DNA of 64,000 nt from Mytilus edulis (lineage: Eukaryota; Mollusca; Bivalvia; Mytilida; Mytilidae). The notes beneath the pieces are model-generated. The model did no database searches. It saw only the letters and a list, made by a program, of their open reading frames with translations, and was not told the origin of the DNA. Shown here piece by piece: positions 1-9,935 of the stretch. The translations under genes and the position numbers were made by a program. Numbering within the stretch: position 1 is the stretch's first letter; every line of letters starts with the position of its first letter. Location: assembly GCF_963676685.1 (NCBI RefSeq), contig NC_092348.1, positions 25,395,386-25,459,385 on the forward strand, read 5' to 3'.

Positions 1-1122
1 AATTTGGGGTGTTATTTCACTCACAAGAGCACCTCCTTGTGAAAACACATTTACCATTGGGTTTTTAAAATCTTTTCGCCACTGTAAAAATCTTATCATT
101 GAATCACCAATACATAACAAGTGAAATTTAGTAGACATAAGTGGTTCATTAAGAAACAATAATTTTCCATAATTAAAACACAGAGATTGCTTTGAACTTA
201 TGCGAACTGCCCACAGATTTCCAGATAACCCTATACCATCTGGATCATAACCTTTCTTTGTAGGATATTTCAAAACACCCTTTTGTCTCTTGTTACCAAC
301 AATAAAAGCATCGTGTATCAATTCATAAAATGTTGGAACCCATGTGGCTATTACTCCATCGGCACGTAATATCACGGTACAATTTAACATATTCTCCCTG
401 ATGAAAGACAACACCGGTAATAATAATGCAAATGGAGGAAATACGTAACAGTTTTCACTTTTATCCACGGCTTGGGCAAATAAATTTACACCTGACGACA
501 ACGGAGAAACAGTTGGAGTGAAATGTTTTAGAATTCTACCATTTCTGTCTACCATGCTATTAGAATCTAAAGCCATCAAGGCGATCGTGTGTCCTGTATT
601 GTCACCAAAATACTCTTGTATTGTACTCCATATATCGCTATTCAATTTCGCATCCGATTTACTAAGTTTTCTCGATGGCTCATCTGCTAAATTCAATTTA
701 GATGGTACAAAATGTAAATTTAACATTACGTCTAAATCCAAAGTTAATTGAAAAATTTCTTTAAGAGTGGAATTGAGCATCATAGATTTGGAACCTTCGT
801 TATTCCAAGCACCTATCAAGGCCTGATTGTCTACGTTTGCGTCCACCCGACTACCCTTTATGTCTTCCCGTATAGATCTTAAAACATATAACAAAGCTTT
901 AGCCTCTAGTACCATAATAGGAAGCGATAACATTTCATGTGCCCACGAATCGCCCACTTTGTGCTCTGTATCATTTATTTTAAAATATCCACCCCATTTG
1001 AACATAGAAGCATCTGTATAAATGTTTACAACTAAATGTCTTTCTTTTTTCCATTCTAACTTTCCTGTCCATGAATCCAAAAACCGCCAATTGTTAAGTT
1101 CGTCTTTTAAATCTTTTGTCAT
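1..1122 (-). CDS. DIRS/Ngaro-like element A: RNase H and downstream region (partial)
   Basis: This frame is open from an ATG at 1122 to the left edge of the window, about 374 codons without a stop. It begins with an RNase H domain. The block VVNIYTDASMFKWGG carries the first catalytic Asp, EAKALLYVL the Glu, VDNQALIGAW the second Asp and LNLADEPSR the last Asp. After it comes a linker with YVFPPFALLLPVLSFI, a type of segment found between RNase H and the tyrosine recombinase in DIRS/Ngaro elements; the recombinase itself would lie outside the window. The ATG overlaps the TGA of the upstream RT frame as ATGA, so RNase H sits in a shifted frame relative to RT. In the family RT and RNase H are normally one polyprotein, so this is either a one-step frameshift or a reinitiation arrangement. 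The long open frame suggests a young copy. Confidence 0.8.
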   Translation of the reverse strand, partial: MTKDLKDELNNWRFLDSWTGKLEWKKERHLVVNIYTDASMFKWGGYFKINDTEHKVGDSWAHEMLSLPIMVLEAKALLYVLRSIREDIKGSRVDANVDNQALIGAWNNEGSKSMMLNSTLKEIFQLTLDLDVMLNLHFVPSKLNLADEPSRKLSKSDAKLNSDIWSTIQEYFGDNTGHTIALMALDSNSMVDRNGRILKHFTPTVSPLSSGVNLFAQAVDKSENCYVFPPFALLLPVLSFIRENMLNCTVILRADGVIATWVPTFYELIHDAFIVGNKRQKGVLKYPTKKGYDPDGIGLSGNLWAVRISSKQSLCFNYGKLLFLNEPLMSTKFHLLCIGDSMIRFLQWRKDFKNPMVNVFSQGGALVSEITPQI

Positions 1123-2006
1123 TGGAATGCTTGTTTTGCTGCCGGAACAGTTAACATAAAAGAAATACAACGACCCACTAATTTTTGTAAATCTAGCACC
1201 GTAATAGCACTTTTCGTTAAACAATCCTCGCTTAAATTAATAAAATTTTGTTTTTTGGACTCAGTTATTCTGAAACATCTAGCTACGGAATCAACAACAA
1301 ATCCCAAAAATACTACTGATTGGGACTGGATAAACACGGTCTTGTCTAAATTAATGCAATACCCTAATCTAGTTATAACTTCACAAACAATGTAATTTGC
1401 CAATAAAGCGGAACTGACACCTGCTTTTAAACCAGGTTTTCTTACTTCCTCGACAAGACGATCATCTATATACAAATGTACAGGAATCAAAAACTTTCTC
1501 CTAATATACGATGTTGCTTGCAGATTTAATGTGTGATAAATGTAGCTAGAAAGTTTAAAACCAAACGGTAATGTTTTGAAAATGAAATAAAATCCACCCC
1601 ACTGAAAACCCACTAGTCCACGGGAATCCTCGGATAACATAACATTATCAAAACCTGATTTATCATCTATTGAGGTAAAATATGCATTTTCTCTTACGGC
1701 TCGAGGTACATTTTTGAGAGTGTCTAAACTAAACGGTATATCTTTGATCCAATTGTTCAAATACATTAGATTAATGCATAATCTAGGTTTTGTTGGCTCG
1801 ACGGTTAAAGGTGCTACAATGTGGGGTGGTTTAGCTAAACCTACTTTTCCTAAGCATTCAATTGAACCATTTCTAAGTCTATCCACAACGGTTTCTGTTA
1901 TTAACGTAGAAAACTTTTTGCATTTATTTGAATTATTGAATGTTCTGCTAGGTGGGAACTTATCATCATAATGGTGTCCCCAGAAATATTCTTTAAAATG
2001 TACCAT
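1119..2006 (-). CDS. DIRS/Ngaro-like element A: reverse transcriptase domain
   Basis: This is a 295-residue RT domain. Motif A is SIDDKSGF (about residues 112-119), the LPFGF motif is near 146-150, and the catalytic motif C is HLYIDDRL with YIDD at about 179-182. FLGFVVD near 234-240 is the usual block after motif C. The N-terminal KVGLAKPPHIVAPLTVE resembles the start of RT domains in tyrosine-recombinase retrotransposons. One in-frame TAA (2037-2039) separates this frame from the coding block upstream at 2037-2333, so the ATG at 2006 is probably not the original start. The product would copy element RNA into DNA. The family call rests on the adjoining RNase H and on the absence of an aspartic protease or LTRs in view. 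Confidence 0.8.
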   Translation of the reverse strand: MVHFKEYFWGHHYDDKFPPSRTFNNSNKCKKFSTLITETVVDRLRNGSIECLGKVGLAKPPHIVAPLTVEPTKPRLCINLMYLNNWIKDIPFSLDTLKNVPRAVRENAYFTSIDDKSGFDNVMLSEDSRGLVGFQWGGFYFIFKTLPFGFKLSSYIYHTLNLQATSYIRRKFLIPVHLYIDDRLVEEVRKPGLKAGVSSALLANYIVCEVITRLGYCINLDKTVFIQSQSVVFLGFVVDSVARCFRITESKKQNFINLSEDCLTKSAITVLDLQKLVGRCISFMLTVPAAKQAFQ

Positions 2007-2036
2007 GTAATTATTAATATGTACACCATGAACTAG

Positions 2037-2333
2037 TTAATCTAAAATTTCATCTGAAGAATACGAACAAGCTAATATTTTCTCCCATTGCTTTAACCTT
2101 GTATGAATTTGTCCAGCAACAAAATTCTTCGGATTCAAAAAATTTACATTTTGTATATCTGGAGATACATCATCCATTGCTTTTGAATAAACCTCCTCTG
2201 CTGAAACAACCTCCCTACTATTATCAATAATTTTGTTTTCAAAATTAACAAAAGTCGGGCGTCTAACTGTTACTGAAGTAGGATCTGTTCCCAAATTTAT
2301 TTTTAATTCCCATGGTTTTAACCGAAATGCATC
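2037..2333 (-). CDS. DIRS-like element A: exon coding the N-terminal part of pol
   Basis: An open block lies directly upstream of the RT frame and in the same frame, separated from it only by the TAA at 2037-2039. It is preceded by a convincing 3' splice site: a pyrimidine-rich stretch ending in TTTCAG, with the exon starting at 2333. The first codons (FRLKPWELK) resemble the start of the RT exon in related elements. I infer that this is the first pol exon. The in-frame TAA would break pol in this copy unless it is bypassed. Confidence 0.55.
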   Translation of the reverse strand, partial: DAFRLKPWELKINLGTDPTSVTVRRPTFVNFENKIIDNSREVVSAEEVYSKAMDDVSPDIQNVNFLNPKNFVAGQIHTRLKQWEKILACSYSSDEILD

Positions 2334-2409
2334 CTGAAACGAAATAAGTATGAATTTAACTAACGGAATGGAAGATGTATTTTACTTGTTTTAAAATTAT
2401 GTAAATAAT

Positions 2410-2997
2410 TTAATTTGAACTTGCAGAATTTTGGTTAGCTGGACAATCCCTAACAAAATGACCCGGCTTGTTACATTTAAAACATAGATTGTGACTATTA
2501 CCACGCCCCCTACCGCGACGGGGTGGACCTGGAAAGCGAAGAGGCATTCCGTAAGATTGACCTTGTGCCTGACCAAAAGAATTTCCCATAAAACCTGGCC
2601 CATGCATGTACAAATTATGAGATTGCATATTATAATTGTCATCATCAGTGAAACCAAATGTCTTAAGTAACTTCTGTTCTTTGTCAAGTATCGCTTCCTC
2701 CTCTTTGTTGCAAACAAGTTTCAACACTAAAGCTGCAGCAAAAATTGGTCTACTTTTGTGTATATGAAATCTACTTAGTATTAAGTTTATTTTGTCCTTT
2801 AAGTCATGATTTTGCTTTCTCGCCAAATTGTCTAGTAATATCAATCTTTCATGTAAAACATCAATATCCACCTTTCCTTTTGCAGCCTCATCTTTAACGT
2901 CTCTCTTGGCCCTCTCAAATTCCGATAACTCGTCCTCAGCTTGTTTCTTCTCTAACTTTTTCTCAAGCTCTGCTATTTTCTCTTCTAATGTCTTCAT
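2410..2997 (-). CDS. DIRS-like element A: gag exon 2, coiled coil and CCHC zinc knuckle
   Basis: This is a 195-residue frame. Residues 1-35 are rich in Glu, Lys and Leu with heptad spacing (EEKIAELEKKLEKK) and look like a coiled coil. The C-terminal part has an RGRGRG stretch and one retroviral-type zinc knuckle, CFKCNKPGHFVRDC (C-X2-C-X4-H-X4-C, about residues 172-185), expected to bind element RNA. The exon starts exactly at an acceptor reading TTTGTATAG followed by ATG, in phase 0 with the exon at 5735-6055. The protein is therefore probably spliced rather than starting at this ATG. Gag-like proteins package retrotransposon RNA in the cytoplasm. Confidence 0.75.
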   Translation of the reverse strand: MKTLEEKIAELEKKLEKKQAEDELSEFERAKRDVKDEAAKGKVDIDVLHERLILLDNLARKQNHDLKDKINLILSRFHIHKSRPIFAAALVLKLVCNKEEEAILDKEQKLLKTFGFTDDDNYNMQSHNLYMHGPGFMGNSFGQAQGQSYGMPLRFPGPPRRGRGRGNSHNLCFKCNKPGHFVRDCPANQNSASSN

Positions 2998-5734
2998 CTA
3001 TACAAATAAAGCAAAGTACTATGTCTTAATTTCAAGCATTTATCTAGATTTTTGTCTTATAAAATACACTCCAAATCACATGTAAGTCATTTCAAACATT
3101 GTCCTTAAATATTGTATTGAATATTTCATACATTCTGGCTACAACACCTTACGAATTCCTCCCTACCACTTCTTCTACACATGCTCTATTTATACACTAA
3201 TTTACACGTATAAATCACATGTATGAAAAATTGTTAGCAAATATCTTAATTAGATTCGTTATTTTCATACATCTCTTTTTCTCATAAACCAAAGTCCGTA
3301 GTACAGACAAATACCATATTTGAATAAAATCTTTTACATTAATCGTTTAATGACATCAATTTATCTAAACTTTAAAACTGTACATGCCTGTTAATTAGTA
3401 TTAAGGCAATGAATTAAATTAATGAAACATGCATACGTACATTAGTGTATGTACTATCATGTAAATTATTATTATTATTATATATAAATATGTAAGATAT
3501 CTGTTTATATTTTATACATATTTGTTTTATTTTATTTTATTTTAATTTTTCTTTCGTTTTTAATAATTAAACGCAAATACTATTCTTGTAAAACTTCACG
3601 TGGAACAAATTCACAGATGCCACCTTCCCAGGCAAATTAACCTCTGATGTAACCCATGCCAAGGGCTTCATCTTATTAGTTTTATCTCATGTTGCTGAAA
3701 TCTGCTCTTAAATAAATATTAATATCTTTGAAGACGCGTAGCTGTCAAGTGTCTATGTTTGACCGCCTGTTATAAAAATACACCCCGCTGATGTGGACTT
3801 CTATTCTGTTCAGATTGTTGATTCAAAACTAATCATCAAACAAGATCTAATTAGTGTCTAACCCATAAAAGTTTACTTTGTACACAATAAATTATGTTCT
3901 CGCTTTAACAAACAACATGGTCAATTAGCAGATCTTGTGTATTAATAAATAACATGCTTTGTATCTATACGCGAATAATGTTACATTTTTTCTTTCTTTC
4001 TTTTAAGATCAAATATTAAGTTAAATGTAAAATATATTTAAATAAACTGAATATGCTTTTCTATCGACTGTTATAAATTTATCTTTCTTAAATTTATGCA
4101 CTCTTAAATTATTATTATTATCATTATTATTTTTTTGTAACGCCGTTCGAACTTTTTAAACTTGATATATCGCTATACCCAAATAGTAACGGTCCCCTTT
4201 AAGCTTATTACAAAACCGTGTACAAGGTCATTGTTAATGTAAGTAAAAGAACAATTTTAATGTGTCATTTATATGCATGCTTTATATTAAACAGCCAATT
4301 AATCAATTTGACACCGATTCTAATTTGCAGAGTTTGATTTTAAAAACCAGAAAAAAAAAAAGAAAAAAAAAATGTGCTTCTACGGTCTCCCTTTCCACTC
4401 GTATTTCATAAGGTGTTCTTTCCTTCTCACTTTCTCTTAAATACCACCCTATAACACGTAAAACAACTCTTCTGGTTATTTGACATTCTAACTCAAAATT
4501 GTACTTAACCTATTTGCTTCGAGCTCAAGAATACATCTTTTGAAATACCACCTTTTAACACACGTTAAGGTTTCCTTTAAGTATCCCTCTTTTATGTTTA
4601 TATACAGTAAGTTATTTTTTAAAAATTATAAATTTCTACTGTTTGCCGATATGAGTGTGCAAACTCCATTTAGCCACTAATATTGATAATTCCCTTTCTG
4701 AATGACCTCATACATAGTAAAAATCATATTCTTTGTTCACGTTCGAGCATGATGCTAAAACAAATATGTTTTGTAATTTCTTTTGAGACATACTTTAATA
4801 TACATAATAATACCACCAAGTAAATTTTTCCTTATCACGATCAAACACAAAACCGCAACCCCCATAAAAGCGTTTTGTTTCCTAAGCAATTTTCTCTTTT
4901 CCCTTTTATCACATTCCCCATCAGGTTAATCCTAGCCACTTAATGCGTACACGTTCAAGAAACAATCTTGAACAAATTGCTAACATCATCTTCATTCTTC
5001 TCTTCTTTACTTTATTTTATTCACATCCGAGCATCATGCCCAAACACATTTAAATGAAATACGATTTTTTTCATTTATTTATTTTTTCTCTCTCTATTCA
5101 CGTTCGAGCATAAAACCCGAACAATAATAATTTGATATATCAAAATTAAAATATCCAAAACTATTCTTTTTTTTTTCTATTATATTTTAACCAACAAAAT
5201 TTTTACACGTTCAAAAACTTGAACAATTTCCACGACCGAGCGTAATACTCGCCGCATCATTATTATTATTTTTTCTATGTACCTCTATTCACGTTCGAGC
5301 ATCTTGCCCGAACAATATTCAAATAATTGAGTTTCGACATTTATATACACATGATAATATCATTAGACATTCTTTGTCTCACGTTCAAATAGAACACCCG
5401 ACAAAACATATTTTGTTTACTTGCATTTTTCCGTTGTCACTTTTCTAAACAAATATTCTTAACTTTGAAATATCTGTGCCCGTTCAATATGAAACAAAAT
5501 ATCTAACTAAATATATAACAATAAAGTTTCATTAACACGTGCGTACTAATTTGCATTTTGAACTTATTATTTAAACATTATTCATACACATATATATATA
5601 CTGGCATACGATGACCTTTATGACATGTTCATTTCTGTATAATTATCTATTACACTCATCGTTTTCTCAAACTTTCCGCATAACCCTTTGTTATATCATT
5701 CATACTCTTTGTTCAAATAAACTTAGAAACTTAC
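2998..5734 (-). other. Inferred 2.74-kb intron of the element A gag gene
   Basis: The segment is bounded on the minus strand by a strong donor (CAGGG followed by GTAAGT at 5734-5729) and an acceptor (TTTGTATAG at 3000-2998). The two flanking coding blocks join in phase 0. The sequence is AT-rich with many stops. It contains simple ATT/TTA runs near 3465 and 4115, an A-rich run near 4350-4371, and a series of short GTTC...GAAC hairpins (separate entry). I see no coding region in it. Splicing is inferred from the signals and phase. Confidence 0.55.
4736..5500. repeat. Dispersed short hairpin repeats GTTCRAG...GAAC
   Basis: At least seven related copies occur near 4738, 4950, 5021, 5099, 5206, 5290 and 5381. 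Typical members are GTTCGAGCATCTTGCCCGAA followed by C near 5290 and GTTCAAGAAACAATCTTGAA followed by C near 4951. Each pairs its GTTC(G/A) start with its (C/T)GAAC end to form a 5-8 bp stem. Spacing is irregular, about 60-280 bases. All copies lie inside the inferred gag intron of element A. They are unlike a simple tandem satellite, and I do not know a function. Confidence 0.5.
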
Positions 5735-6055
5735 CCCTGACGACTTGTTTTCTGTAGTTTTATTTTTCTTCTTTGGAGGTTCTTCAACCTTATCCTCTTT
5801 CAGTGCGTATTCTTGCTCTAATGCAAAACTAACAACTTTGCATAAGTTTTCTCTCGTGTCATCCACGTCTAGGAGCACTAAAATGTCATTTAATTGTATC
5901 TTTATTTTGGTGGCTACTTGTAACAAATCTTTCCTGCTAAAAGTACTTAAGCATTTCCCATCAAACTGCTGAAGCTTTGGATCAATGTCTGATCTGTATC
6001 TTTTAATTATCTTAAGGAGATCCATTATACGACTGCACAATAGTATGACCTCCAA
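5735..6055 (-). CDS. DIRS-like element A: gag exon 1
   Basis: This frame encodes about 107 residues from the ATG at 6055; a more likely start is the Met about ten residues further in (MDLLKIIKRY). It is mostly alpha-helical in character with a charged tail, PPKKKNKTTENKS, that resembles a nuclear localisation signal. It ends at a consensus donor GTAAGT and joins in phase 0 to the exon at 2997. I recognise no enzyme domain. Position and splicing suggest the N-terminal half of the gag-like protein. Confidence 0.5.
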
Positions 6056-6878
6056 TTGAGTGACGATGAGATCAAGAGTGGCCGAGCTATCTTATACATT
6101 CGAGGTACCGAAAAGGGTAACTTGGAATAGTACCTACCTCAGCGTTCATGATTAGAATCGGGGTCAGCGTCTTAAAATACATACGGCAGTTATCGGAAGC
6201 GTCATCGGAATCTGGGTCAGTGCATAATTAATCAGATAACACTGGCATAACAACACCATCTTTTCGGACAAAAACGCCGATTTTACACAATATAATTCCT
6301 TTTTTCGATTAGGAAACATTATTATACTCTTATCTAAGTCAGTACCCATCAGTTTTCAATGTTTAAAAAAATACGATTTTGATAGACAATATCCCTTTAA
6401 TCATTTTAAAGTATTTCAAACAATATTGTTCAGAGATTTGATTATCGTTTATTTTGACTCGATTATTACAATTGCCGAAGCGCCAGGGCGAAACTAATAT
6501 TGTCCATGCAGCAGACGGCATGGCATGGTCGGGCTTTGTCTGCGTTCTGAGAGAAATAGTTAATTTCTAAATTTGTTTTGAATTTTTTGACATTTTGAAT
6601 TAGTTTATATCTAGCAGAAGTTTATTTCTTTTAATTTTTTGCATTATATTTGATAATTACAGTAAACGCATCAAATATTGGAGATAGCAGAATTCTAATA
6701 TTGTTAGTTTAAGGATGTTGTAAATCTATTTTTTTTCCATCGTGCTGAGACTCGATCGGCCACAGCAGAATCGGGCAAATTATTGTGTTTCTTTTACATT
6801 GTTTTAAATCATATATTATCTGACATATATAATCAAATATTTACATAAGTTATCATAGTGTGTCCTTTTTAGTTCAAA
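6056..6878. other. Spacer between two head-to-head DIRS-like elements
   Basis: This stretch separates the gag starts of element A (minus strand) and element B (plus strand). It should hold the 5' ends and promoters of both. I see two related copies of a short motif, GAATCGGGGTCAGCG near 6155 and GAATCTGGGTCAGTG near 6209, which might be terminal repeats of element A. A GC-richer patch lies at 6475-6560. No reliable coding region is visible. Confidence 0.35.
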
Positions 6879-7853
6879 ATGCTTAGAGCTTCTAAAAGAA
6901 AAAGGGTGGCGCCTTAAGGAAAAGAAGATAGCGTGGCTCCGGCCGCTAAGAGAAGTGTCTTGCGTCGAAAAGTTGGAGATGTTCATGATATCAGATCAAT
7001 AGAGAGTCCAGTGACAACCAATACACTAGAGACAGAAGTGATGACTATGGCACCGGTCCCAACAACCGCTACTGAACCCATTACACATTCAGGTAATTGT
7101 TCAGTATTTCAAACCCCTTTTCCTTGCATTAAGGCCAGTGATGACCTTGCTAGAAATATCCCTGTATGCTTGAGACAAAAAATTATTACTGGAGAGTATA
7201 TTGACCTGGCCTTACTGTTAATCAATTCACAAGCCTCTGCAGGGGATAAACAAAAAGTAGTTATTTCGCAGGGAGAAATTTTGATACAACCACGCGTACG
7301 GCAGCAACAACAAAAAATTGACTCCATAGATACCTGGACAGACGCATATTTAGTGTATATAAGTATATATTGTACTGCTCACCCGCATGTATTTCAAGAA
7401 TTACTAAAGTACATGCATAGTATTCGGTTAGGCGCTAAGCGGTGCACACTCGGGTGGAAATCGTATAACGAAAAATTCTGCCTCAGAATGTCACAGGATC
7501 CAGCTGGTTCTTGGGCTGTTGTTGATCCTGAGCTATGGCTGCTTTATATGTATCCTCCGTCTGCTAATAGTAATGCACCAGTAAGCACGGGGCGCTTTAA
7601 ATGTTACGCATTCAATTACCAGGGCAAATGCGTGAATCAATCATGTCCTTATACACATTCTTGTTTAAGATGTTCTGATCAGCACCCACTTATACAGTGC
7701 CCAAGACAAAACATCTTTCCTTATAGGGTAGGTGGAAATACAAGATTTCAGCAACCTAGGCCTCAATTCAGACCGTGATTTCAGGCACGTGGTGGCAACC
7801 CAGTGCAGTATCCCACCAATACGAAATCGTATTCTGGTCAATATATGAAGTGA
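6879..7853 (+). pseudogene. DIRS-like element B: gag with CCCH finger and zinc knuckle, stop-interrupted
   Basis: The natural start is probably the ATG at 6879, which opens with a basic stretch (MLRASKRKRVAP). An in-frame TAA at 6915-6917 interrupts it, and the long open stretch runs from about 6918 to a TGA at 7776-7778. Reading continues in frame past that TGA to another at 7851-7853, so both inner stops look like decay. Counting from 6933, residues 224-242 form a CCCH finger (C-X8-C-X4-C-X3-H, ending CPYTH). Residues 244-256 form a zinc knuckle, CLRCSDQHPLIQC. This finger pair is a recurring design in gag-like proteins of invertebrate DIRS elements. Its pol continues at 7984 and again beyond the large insertion at 43693. 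Confidence 0.7.
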
Positions 7854-7983
7854 TTCTTTAGCAGAATGCAAAAAAGTTGTGGCACAATATTTTTTATGTT
7901 TCTATTTAAAAGAGATGTGTAAGAATTTATGACATTGTTCATATTGTTAATTTTGTTTAGAATTAAGATTGTATTACTTTCAG

Positions 7984-8210
7984 AGTCAAAACTATTGCGC
8001 CACCTATGGGATAAAGGGTGGACTCCAATAAACATAATTGAATTAAAAACGTATCTTGGTGTTTATTCAAATAGGGTGGATGCTCAGCTCCTGCTTGAGG
8101 GGTTTAATTTTGGATACAGGATACAATATGAAGGTCCACGTATTTCTACTACCGCTAAAAATTTGGTGTCTGCAGAAATACACAAGTCCGAAACATTAGT
8201 GCACGACGAG
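7984..8210 (+). pseudogene. DIRS-like element B: start of pol, truncated by insertion
   Basis: A 3' splice site (TTACTTTCAG at 7974-7983) precedes an open frame beginning SKLLRHLWDKGWTPINI. This is the N-terminal block before RT motif 1 in this type of element. The similarity stops near 8208-8213, where the frame runs into an unrelated retroelement tail (YSRACSHYTDFI). The next part of the same pol, starting RISPIGLVQKPDNGW, is found at 43693 on the same strand. By comparison with the family I estimate that 20-30 codons are lost at the break. Confidence 0.65.
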
Positions 8211-8417
8211 GTCAAACGTTATTCACGTGCTTGTTCACACTATACGGACTTCATATACAGGAGTGTGCTCCTTACGCAGAAACTGCTCCAACAAAGTTAT
8301 GAGGAGGACAGATTAAAATTGACACTCCGTAAATTTTATGGACACCATCACGATTTGGTGGATCCATACGATGTTTCGTTGACCAAACTAGCTAAGGACA
8401 TTTTTACCACATGGTAG
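8211..8417 (+). pseudogene. Reverse transcriptase C-terminal tail, probably Penelope-like
   Basis: About 68 residues from KRYSRACSHYTDFIYRS to a TAG at 8415-8417. The blocks RYSRACSHYTDF and LRKFYGHHHDLV recur at the very C-terminus of an RT family that is abundant in molluscs. The catalytic palm is absent, so this is a 5'-truncated insertion. Its 3' untranslated sequence follows on the same strand. The Penelope-like assignment is inferred partly from the ribozyme relic downstream. Confidence 0.5.
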
Positions 8418-8866
8418 ATTGTGTTTTGTCATAATGTCGTCTAATCTTTTAATTACCAAACGTGACTTATTCCCGATTGTGACTGTTTTGCCGAGTGTGA
8501 ACTCGCATTACTATAAGACGTGGTACGGTACTTATACATCCCATATTCATGTATTTAGTTTAAATGTTTAATGTTATATTTGTAATTCTCATCGGATTTT
8601 GTCAAATGTGTTGACGTCTTTTCTATTATATTTCTGTGTTATGGTAAAGAAAATTAATCACCGCCTTCATTTATCAGATTTGATTTCGTTCAAAGTAATC
8701 AGTACGATATTTTACGTTTGAAGTTAGATTCATAACAAACCTGACATAGTTTTATAATTAATATAGTTAATTGCTACCTCAGTTTTATATTAATAAGAAT
8801 TATAATGTGCTTTGTTATTAAATGCAATATCAGTATTTAGTTCAAATATATAATCTTAAATTAATC

Positions 8867-8958
8867 CTAATTCTAATGACGTCATTTTTTCGTCATTTTT
8901 CATTTTTTGATGCTCTGTTTTACTAATTCTAATGACGTCATTTTTTCGTCATTTTTCA
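8867..8958 (+). repeat. 36-bp direct duplication with TGACGTCA palindrome
   Basis: Two identical 36-base copies start at 8867 and 8923, 56 bases apart. Each contains TGACGTCA, the palindrome that matches a CRE/ATF site, followed by TTTTTTCGTCATTTTTCA. No regulatory role is shown. Confidence 0.8.
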
Positions 8959-9280
8959 GTTTCAAATAGGACGTCACTTGGCGTAGAGGTTTAAACGTAT
9001 TCGGATGTGTCTACTTTTGTGTTTCAAATGTCTGGTTATGTAAATGTATTTCAGTTGTTTCCTGTAATTAGTTAATACTTCAGCTTTATCATGTACATCT
9101 TTTGAATATTCATTTTATTAAATTTACTGTTTGCAAAAGTATAAATTACTCTAAATTATAGGGATTTTCTGGTAACTTAACGGAAAACCCTTGCCGTTTT
9201 TGGCACAACCTTTTTGATCTTTTGGTCCTCGATGCTGTTCAACTTTGTACTCGTTTCGGCTTTCAAACTTTTGTATCTGT

Positions 9281-9324
9281 GCGTCACACATAGGTCTTGT
9301 GTGGACAAAATACACTTCTGGCGT
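9281..9324 (+). ncRNA. Degenerate hammerhead ribozyme relic
   Basis: The flanks match the two well-formed hammerheads in this window (GTCCTCGATGCT upstream, TGGCGTATTAAA downstream). Stem I can still form between GCGTCA (9281-9286) and TGGCGT (9319-9324). The CTGATGA core is replaced by CACATAGG-like sequence and GAAA by CAAA, so it should not cleave. Confidence 0.6.
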
Positions 9325-9935
9325 ATTAAAATTTTGAACTTGTTGCCTTTTGTTGGCTGTTGTTCGTGTGATTCTTTGTCTATTGTGTTCTCCAATTTAT
9401 TTATATTGTAGTCCTGTGTTGTCATTTTGATGTTATATTTCACATGGCCATAAAAGTGCGAGGTTTGGCATGCCACAAAACCAGGTTCAACCCACCATTT
9501 TTTCCTTTAAAAATGCCCTGTACCAAGTCAGGAATATGGTCATTGTTATATTATAGTTTGTTTCTGTGTGTATTACATTATAACGTTGTGTCGTTTGTTT
9601 TCTCTTATTTTTGAGTGTAAATTCACATTGCGATAAGACGTGTCACGGTACTTGTCTATCCCAAATTCATGTATTTGGTTTTGATGTTATATATATATGT
9701 TATATTTGTTATTCTCGTGGGATTTTGTCTATATGTGTTACATTTTAGTGTTATGTCGTTGTTCTCCTCTTATATTTAATGCGTTTCCCTCGGTTTTAGT
9801 TTGTTATCCCGATTTTGTTTTTTGTCCATGGATTTATGAGTTTTGAACAGCGGTATACTACTGTTGCCTTTATTTATTCAAACTTGGTAGGATTTTGGGT
9901 CCATTTTCAAAAAACCCTATATCGACACTGCATTT

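Larger units (their letters stand above)
8418..9876 (+). mobile_element. 3' region of a Penelope-like retroelement (non-coding)
   Basis: This follows the RT tail on the same strand. It includes a 36-bp direct duplication, a degenerate hammerhead relic (9281-9324) and, at 9487-9876, the terminal segment ending near TACTGTTGCCTTTATTTA. That terminal segment occurs again in inverted orientation at 42111-42500. A second, more diverged version of its middle part is present near 8505-8640, so this may be two nested 3' ends. A 59-base stretch of unknown origin (9877-9935) lies between it and the left inverted repeat of the satellite element. Confidence 0.5.

Noticed and set aside
4866..5400. Possible CRISPR-like array, because of spaced GTTC...GAAC repeats
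   Set aside because: Repeats are too short and diverged, spacing is irregular, and the genome is eukaryotic. They are better described as hairpin motifs.
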